In this document: positions 21,236 to 32,718 of the stretch, in pieces
Position numbering within the stretch: position 1 is the first letter of the stretch
Layout of the letters: the number at the start of each line of letters is the position of its first letter
Assembly (NCBI RefSeq): GCF_034702125.1
Contig: NC_085871.1
Location: 43,311,006 to 43,375,005 of the forward strand
Source of the DNA: Engraulis encrasicolus
Lineage: Eukaryota > Chordata > Actinopteri > Clupeiformes > Engraulidae
Direction of reading: 5' to 3'
Length of the DNA: 64,000 nucleotides
The notes under the pieces: model-generated
The model's database searches: none
Seen by the model: only the letters and a program-made list of their open reading frames with translations
Told to the model about the DNA's origin: nothing
Made by a program: the position numbers and the translations under genes

Positions 21236-22700
21236 TAACGCGGAACTTATGTGCATGCATTTCAAGCATTTTCAAGCACTTCACCAAAAATTCAAGCATT
21301 TTCAAGGAATTCAAGCACCAGTGGGAAACCTGTTTTTATCTCCTAAGGTGGTTTGGGTGGCAAAAGTCTGTTTTTGGAGGGTGAAGAAGACCGCAATGTT
21401 CCTTCCACTTGTCTCCCATTGCTCCAGGGGGATCCGTTCAGGGTGGTGGGGAGGATGATGGGGCACTCCCTTATTAGCGGGGGCCCCGTTTTACCCGGCA
21501 TGAGCCAATCTTATGGTCAACGACTGTCCAGACCTGGACGTGGTAGATGTCATCAATCTTGTTAATGTATTCATTAAATTATTATATTGCTCAATGTTCA
21601 GTTTGTCATAGTGTCGAATCTTGGTTTACGTAGATGCCACTTCTGTAATATCACCATCTGGTAATTTCTGTGAAGACTTAACTCTTGAACATTTTGCTGA
21701 GGGGCAGGATGAGTATTATGTCAGTTTAGATGGTAGTATTCAGGCCATTCTGGAGGCAGAGATACACAGACATTGCCAATGTGGGCAGCTGCCTAATGTT
21801 CATATTGCTGAAGCTGTCTCCTTGACTGATGTTGACCCCTGCCTCTGTCCCTGATGGTGACCCTGGCCATGGAGAAATTATACGCCCACCAAACACCTAC
21901 GGATGGCACTCAAGCATGGCAGCTGTGTGTCCTATGTAAGCAGAAACTACAGGGCTTATGTGGCTTGGTTTAGGCACAAATCCCCTAGTGACTGGCATGC
22001 CCAAGACCAAGACTGGTCTCGAGCAGTGTTCATTTTGTCAGCTTTTTTTTTATTTAGTAGTAGTCTTAGTCACAGTGACGAAAATCAATTTTAGTCTTAG
22101 TCATATTTCAGTCATTGCCTTCCCAATTTAATTTTAGTCATTTTTTTGTCATTTTAGTCAACACTGTACGGAATAAACCTTCTCCGCACACTGCTTCCCT
22201 TTTAACATATATCACACTGTGCAGAATGAAACTTCTTCACACACTGGTTCTCTTTTTATCACTTGTACACATAATAACTCACTACTTCATGCAGGATCTG
22301 CAGCAGCCATTAAACTACAGTACTAGAGGCTGTGACTGCAAGAGGGGCACTGGTGAAAGACATTCGGTGTTGTCAACTTAACATCAGACATACCCTCTGG
22401 AGGCCTTCCACTCGCTCATCTTCCGCTTTGCTCCAAAACATACCAGTTTCTCATCTGTTGGCATGTACTGCAGGTCAATATTTAGTTTGGTTAATACATT
22501 CACCTGGTAATGTGTAGGAGAAAACGTCACTGTTCTCTGTAATCCATTGCCCTTTGGGTGGGAAACATGTGAATGTGTAATGTAATCGTTGACACAAAAC
22601 ATAACTGCAAACAAGATGGGATTGGGGAAATGTACACAGTAATGCCGCCGTTGAAAGAGCCACAACGCTGCTGACTCCTGCCTGGAAAGCACTGGTCAGG
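21236..22700. other. unassigned stretch with short repeats
   Basis: 21250-21320 has TTCAAGCATTTTCAAG-type repeats. A frame at 21621-21854 (EDLTLEHFAEGQDEYYVSLD ... HRHCQCGQLPNVHIAEAV) lies after a possible acceptor (tttacgtag) but matches no family I know. 22030-22165 is built of repeated TTTTAGTC/AGTCTTAGTC words. 22190-22300 repeats the AATAAACTTCTYCRCACACT phrase twice. Confidence 0.35.
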
Positions 22701-22726
22701 GGTATTGAACGCGGCAACGATTCAAC

Positions 22727-22905
22727 CTGACGGCCCGTTCCCACTTTGCCGGCGAGCGCGTTAACAAACGCCTTCAATTCATTTTCAATGGAAAGCGGCA
22801 ACGCCCTCGCAAAGGATTGGCTATTTTGACAGTTGACGCGCGTCAAAAAAGTTCAGCTCCCTTCTACTTTATGCTAATTACTCGCGGCCAACGCGGACTC
22901 CAATG
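22727..22905. mobile_element. inverse copy of the GC-rich MITE
   Basis: Opposite-strand copy of 12040-12265: CCCGTTCCCACTTTGCCGGC at the start, TTTTCAATGGAAAGCGGC in the middle, CGCGGCCAACGCGGA near the end. No target duplication could be settled by eye. Confidence 0.55.
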
Positions 22906-24306
22906 ATTGTCGAGTACATGAGGAATTCCCATGAAACCAAGGGCTATGTTTTGCTGCTTAAAAGTAGTTTTATGACTGGTTATCATACATTTTAATGTAA
23001 GATTCATACACTACAAGAAACTATGAAGTGCAAGGTCTTTGTGCTTATGTTCAAAGGATTATGGACATTTTGACAACATTCAAAACTACGTGAGGGCTAT
23101 GAAATGTGTGAAGTAAACACATGTCCACAGTTAGGTAAGGGCAGACTTTGATGTTACTATCGCTGGTTAGCTTGCTTAATCGATATAGACGTGTAGAAAG
23201 ACAGAAAGAGATATTCCTGTTCAGTGTACTCTGTCACGCCCCTGCATGTGCTCCGACAAGAAGCATTTCGTAAACAAAGGGAGGCGCGTCACGTTTATGA
23301 GCGTCAAATGGCCGTCAAAGTGGGAACAGGTTGTGAAGCATTCGGCCAGGAATCTCGACCAACCGATGCTCATGTTTGAAAAAATGTGAACATTCCATTG
23401 GCTGCCGCCTCCTACCGCCAAGCTCATTACATATTTTAAGATGAAGTTCAACTTTTGACGCCCTCTGCTTTTGAGTTTAGACACGCTTTGCGGCTTTTAA
23501 CGCTTCTGCCGCCTGGTTTCCCATACGAAGTCAATTACTTCCGCATCTTTCCACGCGTTCAACGCTGGCGGTGTGACCGCGTGGTAAGTGTCTAACAGCA
23601 GACTTGTCTTGGCGGTGTTACACTACAACGCAAATAGTGATCAGTGTTGCCAGATTGGGTGGGTGGTTATTGTTAGATTTAGCAAAAATGTTTGTCAATC
23701 TGGCAACTTTTAAACACATGCTTTTCAGTGACAAAATCATTTTATTTCTGTGCCACCGGTCAGAGGCTTTTTCCAGGGCAGGGCAGCAGATTAGCTCTGA
23801 CCTCCCAAAATATAGGTAGCATTGCTTTTTTGTATTATGAAAGTAGGCATGAGGGCATATTTTCTAGAGAGAAGTGTGTTGTGCATGGTGCTGTGACATC
23901 ATTTTTTTAATTATTATTTTTTGCAACAGTCGTTATAAATGAATGGGCCTAATCAGCGAAATGAGTTTCAGGTGATAGGTTTAGACAAAAGAGGCATTGC
24001 CGTCCCTGGCGACTTAAACTCATCTAGCGACTTTTGCCTTCTCATTGACGGGATCATTGTTTTTCAACGTAATTCTAACTGTGCCGTTGTCAGAAGCCAG
24101 GGCTCCAGACTAACTTTTTGCACTGGTGCACCTAAACATGTGTTTAGGTGCACAAGCACAAAATTTAGGTGCACCCAAATGTTTTCACCACCCCATACAC
24201 ACACACGCGCCTCAGCTTTTAAAAATAATAATTAAAAATAATAACAAAAGACATGAAAATATAAAAGAAATAAAAATATAAAATACATGACAGTAGGCTA
24301 CCTAAC
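22906..24306. other. MITE fragments, no gene
   Basis: 23300-23330 (CAAAGTGGGAACAGG) and 23450-23585 hold more fragments of the GC-rich MITE type. 23643-23660 (CAGTGTTGCCAGATTGGG) is the end of the MITE found twice at 42838-43474. 24103-24190 starts CAGGGCTCCAGACTAAC and holds an internal GGTGCACCTAAACATGTGTT / TAGGTGCAC hairpin, resembling a hAT-type end. No coding domain seen. Confidence 0.4.
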
Positions 24307-24994
24307 TAAAGGGCTCTGCATACTTCACGTGCGCATTTTGTCGCGTGTGGCGCGAGAACCATTAATGACGTCATCACTTGCGACAGACTATTCATACTTC
24401 AGAAGGCTTTCGCTCGCATTGTCGGAAGTGCCCTCTGCTGTTCATGAGAGAAACGGCAGTATCTTTCGCAACTCGCAGCGTGAGTTCTACGGATGTATAA
24501 AATAGAAAGCCAAACACGGCTGCTGTAGGGCTACTGAACGTCTGACTTGTGACTTACCACATTGAAACATATATTTTTTGTTGTAGCCTACATTGCCAGA
24601 TCATTCCAAGACCATGTGAGAGCATTGTTCTGGCGGCAGAATTTTTAAATATATCGCCGAACACAACGTGCTTCTGAACAAAGTAAACAATTGTTTCACT
24701 GAACAACATTTAAGAGAGAAGATAAAATAACTCTCTAGGACATTTTATTTTCCTCAAATGATGCATGATCCATTCTGTAGTAGCCTACAGTAGTTGTAGC
24801 CTAGCCTCTCTTCGCAACTCCTGCTTTGTCTGCCTACCTGTATGGTCGCTGGTGGCGCACGACAAGTTACAAAATATCTGGGGTGCACTACGTCGCGCCA
24901 GACGTCATTTTGGGTCACGTGACGGCGCGAGTGAGGTCGCGAGTGAGGTATGAAGGAGGGTAGCGCCAGTCACGACAAGTATGAATCCCCCTTA
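24307..24994. mobile_element. MITE with imperfect TAAAGGG/CCCCTTA ends
   Basis: Left end TAAAGGGCTCTGCATACTTC and right end GACAAGTATGAATCCCCCTTA are imperfect inverse repeats. CGCGAG, TGACGTCAT and GACGTCATTTTGGGTCACGTG occur near both ends in inverse sense. No frame of note. The limits are approximate. Confidence 0.45.
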
Positions 24995-25830
24995 ACACAT
25001 CAAGCAGGGCTCTGAATTAAACACCAGCCAGTCAACCGGCCAAATGCTGGTGTAAACTTAGTTTGACTGGTAGAAAAGACCAAATTAGTAGCCTTTTAGT
25101 AAGTATGTGTTTGACTAGTAAGATAAACATACCAGCCTTTTCTGCAATAAGGCTACGCACACGGCACAAGCACAATATGAAGATAGATCAATAGATTTTT
25201 TTTTAACAAACCCTGCTAAAAATGTAGTGATTTTAAAAATCATTAGACACAAATAGCCTAGCCTAATTTTGTCTATTTCCTCATTTTTGGGCGCTCTCCC
25301 TCTGCATAATGATTGTGGTATCTTCACAAGCGCTACGAACAGACACGACAGCACTAGTGCGTTCTCTCTCTCGTGCTGTCTCGAGGTGCATGAACGATGC
25401 CCTGCTGACTGATTGTACCCTGCCCTAGTCGCTATCAAAAAACTCTCACAGAAGTCCTGACAGATTAGCGCATCACCGGTTTCTCTGCATGCGGCTGAAA
25501 CGGGCAATTATCCGCGCACTGCGTTTCTGTGTGGCAATGTTTAATATCCGCTCAAGCCATTTAGTTTTTCCCAGTGATTGTGACTCTATCGTGTTTAAAA
25601 TATCCTCAAGTCATTTTGCTGTTTTTACCGTGATTGTGAAACTCGTCCGTTCGTCTCGTCCGTTGCAAAACTCGCCTGATTGAGAACACAAAACTCGCTG
25701 GCACATGTGAACTCGGATAGTGAAGACGAACATTCTATTCTGAAACATCGGGCTGCCTGTGAATGAGGAAGGGGCAAGAGCATCCGGCTGCAGACAAATC
25801 GTAACGTCTCCACCACTGTCAGACCCCACT
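24995..25830. other. spacer with hAT-type end fragment
   Basis: 25011-25130 begins CAGGGCTCTGAATTAAACAC and contains repeated ACTGGTAGA/ACTAGTAAG words, like a hAT MITE end without its partner. The rest shows nothing that I recognise. Confidence 0.3.
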
Positions 25831-26290
25831 TGACAAATCCAATATGGCCGACCCATATTAATGAATCTACCTGACACTTTGTAGTAAAAGCATGAAAATC
25901 GGTACACATATCCTTCTTGATATGCGGATTAACATTAGCATTGGAGGCGTCACCAAAAAAACATTGTTTTCAAGATGGCCACCAAATCCAATATGACCAA
26001 CCCATATTAATGAATCTACCTGACACTTGGTGGTAAAACCATGAAAATCGGTACACATATCCTTGATATGCTGATTAATAATAGCATTTGAGGCGTCGCG
26101 GGAAAAAAAACCCATTGTTTTCAAGATGGCCGCCAAATCAAATATGGCCTGCCCATATTAACTACCTGGTACTTTGTGATAAAATCATGACAATTGGTAC
26201 AGTTACTTCTTTACAGTAGATGCTTATTCATATTAGGAATGGGGCCATGAACAAAAATCAAAAATATCAAATATGACTGACCCATATTAC
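25831..26290. repeat. ~152 bp tandem repeat, about 3 units
   Basis: The phrase AAATCCAATATGGCCGACCC with CATATTAATGAATCTACCTG starts near 25831, 25984 and 26134, with a last partial unit near 26266. Each unit also carries ATGAAAATCGGTACACATAT and TTGTTTTCAAGATGGCC. Frames through it reflect the repeat only. Confidence 0.8.
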
Positions 26291-26449
26291 AATAGAATAC
26301 ATTGCCATGCGTCTTTATATAGCACAGTATCACAAGTATGAAGTTTACTCAAAGCGCTTTGAAAAAAGACATCCACGCATACATACACATTCACACACCA
26401 GCTGTGCACAGTGTGCAGACTGCCATACGGCACCGGTTGTCACACGAGA

Positions 26450-26450
<1 letters not shown>

Positions 26451-26544
<94 letters not shown>
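26451..26544. repeat. (CA)n microsatellite, 94 bp
   Basis: Pure CA repeat of about 47 units. His/Thr and Cys/Val frames across it are not genes. Confidence 0.95.
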
Positions 26545-26547
<3 letters not shown>

Positions 26548-26549
26548 GG

Positions 26550-26760
26550 ATGTGCGAATGAAATTTACCAGAATGTATCTAGAGTCTACGACTGCCGCCC
26601 TGTTGTTGTTCGTAGTCACAGACTTGACAAAGTCTGTGCCAGAGGCCTGAAATTTTTCCCGCCTCTTGACAAGACGGGTCTTGTGGGGGAGAGGTGTGTT
26701 ACAGCCCCTGCAGGTTTTGCATGAGTTTTGCCCACAGTGGGGGCACTTGCGATTCGGCAT
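26550..26760 (-). CDS. zinc-ribbon-like exon of an unknown multicopy gene
   Basis: An ATG at 26760 lies directly after an acceptor (tttatttcag). It reads MPNRKCPHCGQNSCKTCRGC, then NTPLPHKTRLVKRREKFQA and TTNNNRAAVVDSRYI. The paired CxxC knuckles suggest a zinc ribbon followed by a basic helix. Open frame continues only into the CA repeat, so the gene's end is lost or spliced out before about 26550. I recall similar short CPHCG proteins in fish genomes but cannot give a function. Confidence 0.45.
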
Positions 26761-26825
26761 CTGAAATAAAGGAGACAAACTAAAGTAATTCCAGATAGAT
26801 AGCAAATTGTATTTACAATATTCAC

Positions 26826-28822
26826 ACGCTCAACGAAGACATTGAGAGTTCAAAATCTTAACAATTGAGGATACAGTGCAATGAAAGATGGTGTAGTGCA
26901 ACTACAGCATTGGCTACAGGTTTGCTTACGCATTTAATAGCTCAATATTTTCATGTAGCCTGTGGGCCATTGCCATTGCTCTCGTTCCTTTTTTTTTCCG
27001 TCAGTCAACGCCACTAATTGGGTTTTGGGATGGGCACTGATTAGGCTGCCTGAACGGCATAGCTGGGACACCTATAAAGTTACTTGGGGTCCTTGTAGTA
27101 GCACAGGACCCGCTTAGCACGCTCGGTGGTGGTGTTGATGTTTGAAGGGGCTGTCTTCGCTTCAGGTATGTTTCTGCTATGTTGCGAGTGTAAAGCTCTT
27201 TTACTTATGAGTAGAAATCTAAGTGCATTTGTTTTTATCGTCCAAGCGTATGGGGAACTGAGAGCTGCCAGGCTGGTTATGAAGCCCCGGGTTGATGTTT
27301 ACTGGCGGTCACCATTGCAGTGAAACTGGTCACCTGCAAGTCTAACTTCGGGCATACGCTGGCATAACTGGGGAGGTATGTGACATTTAGTCTGTATATT
27401 CCCATCGGGTCGCGTTGACTGGTCTTCCGCTTTTCGCAGTATTGTTAAGTGATTGCACCTTTGTTGATTTTAGCGTATGGCACTAGTCCCACCGGCAGCC
27501 GTCTCCATGTTGGACTCGAAGCACCTCCAAACCCCTTAAACCCCTGGGATACGCTGCTAAGGCTAGGAAAGGTATGTGTTCCTATGTTTAAATATGTCCC
27601 TTACCTGCCACGAAGTGTTGTATTTTTATACTGTAGTGTCTACAGTAGTACCATGTGAAGTGGATGCACTAACAGCCCTGCTGCCTTAATGTGTGTACTG
27701 TCTACTCGGGCTGGTATCAATTTCTCTGTGTACTGTGCGTTAGTAATGAATGAACACTCGTACTCATTAAGTGTGTCTGGCTTTTAGGTCCGAACAGCCA
27801 CTGAGCATCGCTAGCTGCTGTTCTCTGGTTTGTGAATGTGTGCTTGCTCAAATGTGTGTGCGTGTGCGTGAACCGGTGCTACTCATGTTGTGTTAGGGTA
27901 TTTTCTTTTGTTTCCTCTAGCCTGTTAGCGTGCTGTGGCGCAGCCTCTACCGTCTGAAATAGCTACAGGCTAGAGTGGTTTCTTTTTTTCTCTTTTCATT
28001 TGTTTTGTTTTGTTTGTATGTCAGCCCCTCCCCTGTCCCCGCTCACTCGTTGCTGGCGCGCAGCGTGCCTACTGACGTGTGTGTGTGAGAGGCCACACTG
28101 AAAGGCTAGGTCCTATCTTATGCACAGAGTAGTAAAAAGTTTGTTGTGACATTACGTGACTCCTAGTGTGTAACCGAAAGGTGGGGATCACTGAGTGGAA
28201 AACAAGTGTGAGTTCCAGTGTGTAACAAAACAAGTGTGCAACAAGTGTGAATTCCAGTGTGTAACAAAACGAGTGTGTAACAAGTGTGAATTCCAGTGTG
28301 TAAGGAAACAAGTGTGAATTCCAGTGTGTAACAGACACGTGTGTTCGCACCATATTAGGTGTATTAGGGCCCTGGCATCTCCCTGGTGCTTCTCCCCCCT
28401 TACTCAGTGGTTTTCCTCCTGGCCAGGCCCACGTTTGTGCAGGGTTTTCCCTTTTTGTTGATGTATTGTTTATTTTCTTTTTGTCCCATTATACCCGTGG
28501 GAACCAGATTTTATATGTATTTATTAATAAAGAATGTCATTTTTGTACTTTTCTAAAAAACCTGAGTCTGTCCACCTTTTTCGGTATTTGGTCCCTTTAC
28601 TGTCTCTTACGAGGTTATAGGGAGGTAAAGGGTGGCGTAGTCTACTACACCCTGGCTTTACATAAAGCTGTAAACTAGAAGTTAATTGTAACTCCTATGT
28701 AAGCTCTTGGGCGTTACATTCAGATCATAGCACATCACAGCTACTAAAAACGGTAGTATGTACAAATGTAAGGATAAACTGTCAGATAGACAGACATATA
28801 AGCATCGGAATATCGAGGGCTT
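26826..28822. other. unassigned stretch, with GTGTGTAAC minisatellite
   Basis: No protein domain seen. Several GGTATG/GGTATGT donor-like sites (27164, 27375, 27569) and an AATAAA at 28526 would fit a non-coding transcript or a solo LTR, but neither can be shown. 28200-28340 is a minisatellite built on GTGTGAATTCCAGTGTGTAAC with AAAACAAGTGTG spacers, about four units. Confidence 0.35.
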
Positions 28823-29108
28823 ACGGTAGGGACACATACAAGCGAATTTGCGAACTTTGCCATTCATTCCTATGAGAGAGGCGAAGGCAAGCGATGGCAA
28901 GCGAACAGGAGCGAAGCGACGCGAAATTATTAAAGAAAGTTTAATGTTATGCAAATGAGGAGCGAATTTGCCTGCCGCGGCCCAATCAAATCAACAACAT
29001 AACTGTTCCATTCCATTTGATTCGCCGCGACGACCTGATGACGATTGGATTTCGCCTCTCTTCGCTTCGCTTGCTTTGCCTGCTTCGCCTCCTATGTGTC
29101 CCTACCGT
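28823..29108. mobile_element. MITE with ACGGTAGGGACACATA ends
   Basis: The 16-base end ACGGTAGGGACACATA at 28823-28838 is repeated in perfect inverse at 29093-29108. The interior, 286 bp in all, is rich in GCGAA/TTCGC words in inverse sense on the two sides (AAGCGAACAGGAGCGAAGCG / TTCGCTTCGCTTGC). No clear target duplication. Confidence 0.75.
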
Positions 29109-29633
29109 CAGAGCCAGAGGGGCGTAAGTGGCATTTGACCAACTTTACAGGAGAGCAAAAACAAAATTAGGACCAAACTTTAATCAACTGTGTTTATTAA
29201 CCTTTACCTTCTACATTGCACCAACATACATACTTTTATGAAGAAGTACTTCAGTAAACAAATTATGATGTATTAAAGCAGTGTACATACTGTAAAACTT
29301 TACAAAACCTTAAAAATAGAGCAAAAACAGATACACCTTTTTGACACCAAGCGTACACAGTATTTTAAAAGAAAATTAGGCGTATCTGCTGAAAATTGGT
29401 TTCAAATACCTGACATTCATAAGAAAAAATGTTTTTTATTATTATTACTTGTTATTATTAGGCCTAGTATTTATTAATAAGGTGTGACCTTCAAAATTAC
29501 AATTCAATTAATCATGACTGAAAAATGCATGTATTTCATTTTCAACAGTTTATCAGTTAGCTAATGAGTCCAACTTAAAACATTTAACATTTCAAACTTA
29601 AACATTTAATTTCTTTGACATTTCACTTGTCCA

Positions 29634-31707
29634 CTACATCTCTGGATCAGTGCCTACGTTCCGTGAGTTGTAAAACTCTGCATAGTAGTTGGGGATACTG
29701 CCGTTGCTGCAAAGGGTTAGTAGATCCTTTTTCTTCATGGCAGTTATCCCTGGGGGACTGCCGTAGAGGGAGCTTGGTGGCTGTATGATGGCTCTTGTAG
29801 GTTGCCGTACCTTCATTTTCTTGAAAGTCGGTGCAGTGATGTCATATTTGAAGAAGATTGTCTTCGGGTCCTCTTTCACATAGCGGAACCATTTGATTTT
29901 CTGCCACTGGACAGGCTGTCCATCCTCATCTTTCGATCTGTTCTTCAAGGTGTGGCTGGAGAGGGACAGAAATCCTTGTGAACAAGCTCATGTACACGGT
30001 ATGGGTTTCTCTGCCTTGCCATCCTCAAGCGTGTAGTACCCATCAGGTGAATAAATGCATACCTTTCTCCTTGCAGTTTCTACTGCTGCATGAACACTAT
30101 CACATTCCATTTGGCTATGGCCTGACTCCATGTACTTGTGGTCAATTGTGGAGAGGGGCAGCAAGCTCACAGCGTGCAAACACATAGTGCTGAAAGCTGC
30201 ATTTCTGTTTTGCCCTCCACAAGTGTCTGAGTACAGAACAACATGTTTCACTTGAGGACTAAGTCCTTTAAGGTACATGTTAACACATGTGCTGATCTCA
30301 GAAGATCCACGGCCACCTTCCCCCTCATGCCACATGTAGCAGTCAACATCCTTACAGCCCAGGTCATACACAGTGAGGTTGTATGTGCTCAGCTTCCGTG
30401 AGTAGAATAGGCTACTCACATTACTCCATGGAGTTGTCAGGACTTGCTCAAGGTCAAAGGTGACAGCCTTGCATGACCCATCTTCTTTTGCTCTGTTTTT
30501 ATCAGTTTCTTTCTCTTCTCTTGCCTTGGTCTTTCTTAATTGGTGGGCATCATATTCCTCATGGTGCTTTGTTTTTTCGTGGTCTTCTAGACGTTTATAC
30601 CACTCGCAGTATTTGCACGCGTCTTTTTTAGGAGTATAGAAGGCCATGTTAAACTCCTTATCAAACACTGACCTGTACATACTTAATTTTTCAGGTTGTA
30701 TGTTCCACTCCTGTTCACATTTCTGTTTATATAATGCATACATTTTCACCAGATTAAGAGATCCTTCCAGGTACAGCTTGCTTGTGTCTTTCCGGGAGTA
30801 GTGAGACTCGAGTGTTGGGAAGGAGTTAATGTGCTCTCGGATTTTGTCTTTGCTGCTGTCAGGTACTTTGTTCGGAGGTGTATGGCGCCCTTTCTTGCTT
30901 GGAGGGGTCATTCCCAACTCACTATGTGTATGGCCGCCTGCTGATCTGGCAAACTTCTCTGACACATCAAGGGTCTTCAAAAAAAAAATCCTTGCACACT
31001 CTAGCCTGTTGCCCATCAGATTTTAAATAATACTCAAATGTAGTACTTCTTCTTGACACTTTTTCCTTGTTTCTTTTCTCTACTTTGATGACATGGTTCA
31101 GAATGAAGTCTTTCTGCCTTGCTGCATCTCCCATCTGCCAATAGCACTGAAATATATTTTCGCGCACTTCCTCTGGAAATTTTTCATTGCATCTGTAGCG
31201 GCAGGAAGCACAGTTCTTTTCCCTCACCCTCCTTCCTTGGACCGGCAACCCTCTTGAATTTGCGTAACTTTTTCCAGAATTTCTTAGTCTTTTACGCATG
31301 TTTCTTTTCCAATTTTCAACATTTCTCTGTCTTTTCCTTCCTCTTTGTGTGTTGGCATCCTCCTCCTGTTCATTTTCTGCCTCTCCCTCCTGAATAACCT
31401 CTAGCACAAGAACGGTCCCTTCTGCCTCTGTGTGTCCCTCATTAGTTGCATCTCTCGTCCTGTCTCTCTCTCCCCCTCCATCTTGCTGCGATGCCTCCTT
31501 GTCTTTTTCACTATCTTCGTCCTTATCTGACTCTTGCTGTGTTCCATTATTCACCCTCTGTACTGTGTACCTTGTTTGAGTGCAGTGAAGTACACTTTCT
31601 GCCCTCTGCGATTCACGGGGGAGAGTACGTTCCGATTCTCGTCTCTGTCTGCTGCACTTCCCGGAAATGTCGTACCGCGAACATTTTTCTGTCAAGATGG
31701 ACGTCAT
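29634..31707 (-). pseudogene. transposase-like gene of unnamed family (TCGGQNRN motif)
   Basis: The longest coding content after the LINE, about 680 codons. From the ATG at 31707: a charged, low-complexity N-terminus (EKDKEASQQDGGGERDRTRD), a basic block (RGRKRQRNVENWKRNMRKRL), and a Cys region (KNCASCRYRCNEKFPEEVRE) with FQCYWQMGDAARQKDFI. Next come FFLKTLDVS, HTPPNKV, HYSRKDTSKLYLEGSLNL, CKYCEW with a basic helix, AVTFDLEQVLTTP, VKHVVLYSDTCGGQNRN and MESGHSQMECDSVHAAVE. The two Asp-containing blocks look like an RNase H-fold DDE core; this is inference. I remember similar proteins, multicopy and unnamed, in aphids, Hydra and fish. Frame breaks: the A10 run at 30979-30988, near 29999 and near 29948, each a single base. 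Confidence 0.7.
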
Positions 31708-31740
31708 TGTGTGTGTCTTGCTGTTTTGCGTGAATTTTAA

Positions 31741-32090
31741 TTTACAGTGTCTGTGGAGAAAGCGCTGTCGCCGACGCCGTCAGCGTGTACTCCTATTATC
31801 CCAAGCTGCATTGGTGTGTATAACCATACGAATTTTCACTTAATGCATTTCTCAAAGTGTAGCCTAGTTTTTAGCCGTGATCAACTTGGGAAGTAGTTAA
31901 AGAATTTAGAAACTATTGGTTTCGAAAAATGCAATCCAGTAGTGTTTGTCAGTAATTAGCAAAAGTACAACATACTCTCCAAAAAAAATCAGTTTCACTA
32001 CAATATCTATTGTAACATAAGATAATGGGTCCCGTGTCCAGTCTTCATGTAGGGCTACCCAGTGCAGAAGTGCAATAGGGTCACTAATTG
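31741..32090. other. spacer upstream of the TCGGQNRN gene
   Basis: Would hold its promoter, if any. GC-rich at 31760-31790 (CGCTGTCGCCGACGCCGTCAG), then AT-rich. No motif that I can support. Confidence 0.25.
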
Positions 32091-32420
32091 CAGTGGTTCT
32101 TAACCTGGGGTGCGGGCACCCCCTGGGGGTGCGCCTGATATTTCAGGGGGTGCGCAGAATTTTGTTGGTGTTGAGGTTGTGACCACAATTCTGCTAGCGA
32201 ACATTATAATTAGGCCAAATTAAAACATATTTTGGTCCCCATGAAGGCCTGTAGTCATTTAGGTATTGATGAATGTCTCAAGCAAAAATCATTGTAATTA
32301 ATCACTTAAATTTTTTTTTTAAGAGCATATGGACTTGTAGAAGTTTGGGTTGGGGGTGCACGGCTTGTCTTGGGCACAAGTAAGGGGGCGCGTTGGGAAA
32401 AAAAAGGTTAAGAACCACTG
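32091..32420. mobile_element. hAT-type MITE (CAGTGGTTCTTAACCT ends)
   Basis: 330 bp with perfect 16-base terminal inverted repeats, 32091-32106 and 32405-32420. It contains GGGGTGCGGGCACCCCCTGG near the left end. A partial inverse copy lies at 14113-14312. Ends beginning CAG and the size fit hAT MITEs; the flanks do not show a clear 8-base duplication. Confidence 0.8.
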
Positions 32421-32493
32421 GAAATATTAAGTGTGTCTGTTATTGCAATTAATCTAACAGATTTATTGCAATAACAGACACACTTAATATTTC
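32421..32493. repeat. perfect 29-base inverted repeat (hairpin)
   Basis: 32421-32449 and 32465-32493 are exact inverse complements (GAAATATTAAGTGTGTCTG ...), with a 15-base loop. The left arm starts at the very base after the hAT MITE. The words TATTGCATAA and CAGTAACAGACA repeat just downstream (32500-32570), so this may be the left border of the Harbinger element that follows. Confidence 0.8.
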
Positions 32494-32718
32494 CAATCAC
32501 TTATTGCATAAATGAATGGCATACTACTCACTTATTGCATAAACAGCAGTTTTATTGCAGTAACAGACAACATAAAAAAACACAGTTAACAGACACTTTT
32601 AATAGAACAGGAACATAAATTAACATGTATACATGAGGACAGACATAAATAGGTTTATAAATTAATAAGTTAATAAAAAATGAACAAATAAACAACATCA
32701 TAACAGACCAATCTGCTC

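Noticed and set aside
26307..26805. Frames through the CA repeat at 26451-26544
   Set aside because: The middle is pure repeat. Only the part 26550-26760 on minus has coding-like features and was kept.
3766..28340. CRISPR-like array
   Set aside because: The tandem repeats here are adjacent satellite units or microsatellites without unique spacers, in a vertebrate genome.
27000..28680. Possible solo LTR or non-coding gene
   Set aside because: Donor-like sites and AATAAA are present, but no TG...CA ends, duplication or primer-binding site could be found.
29956..29997. A 42-base intron in the TCGGQNRN gene
   Set aside because: It has GT and AG ends, but is too short for a vertebrate intron. 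The reading RVHELVHKDFCPSPATP in another frame fits better as coding with two one-base shifts.
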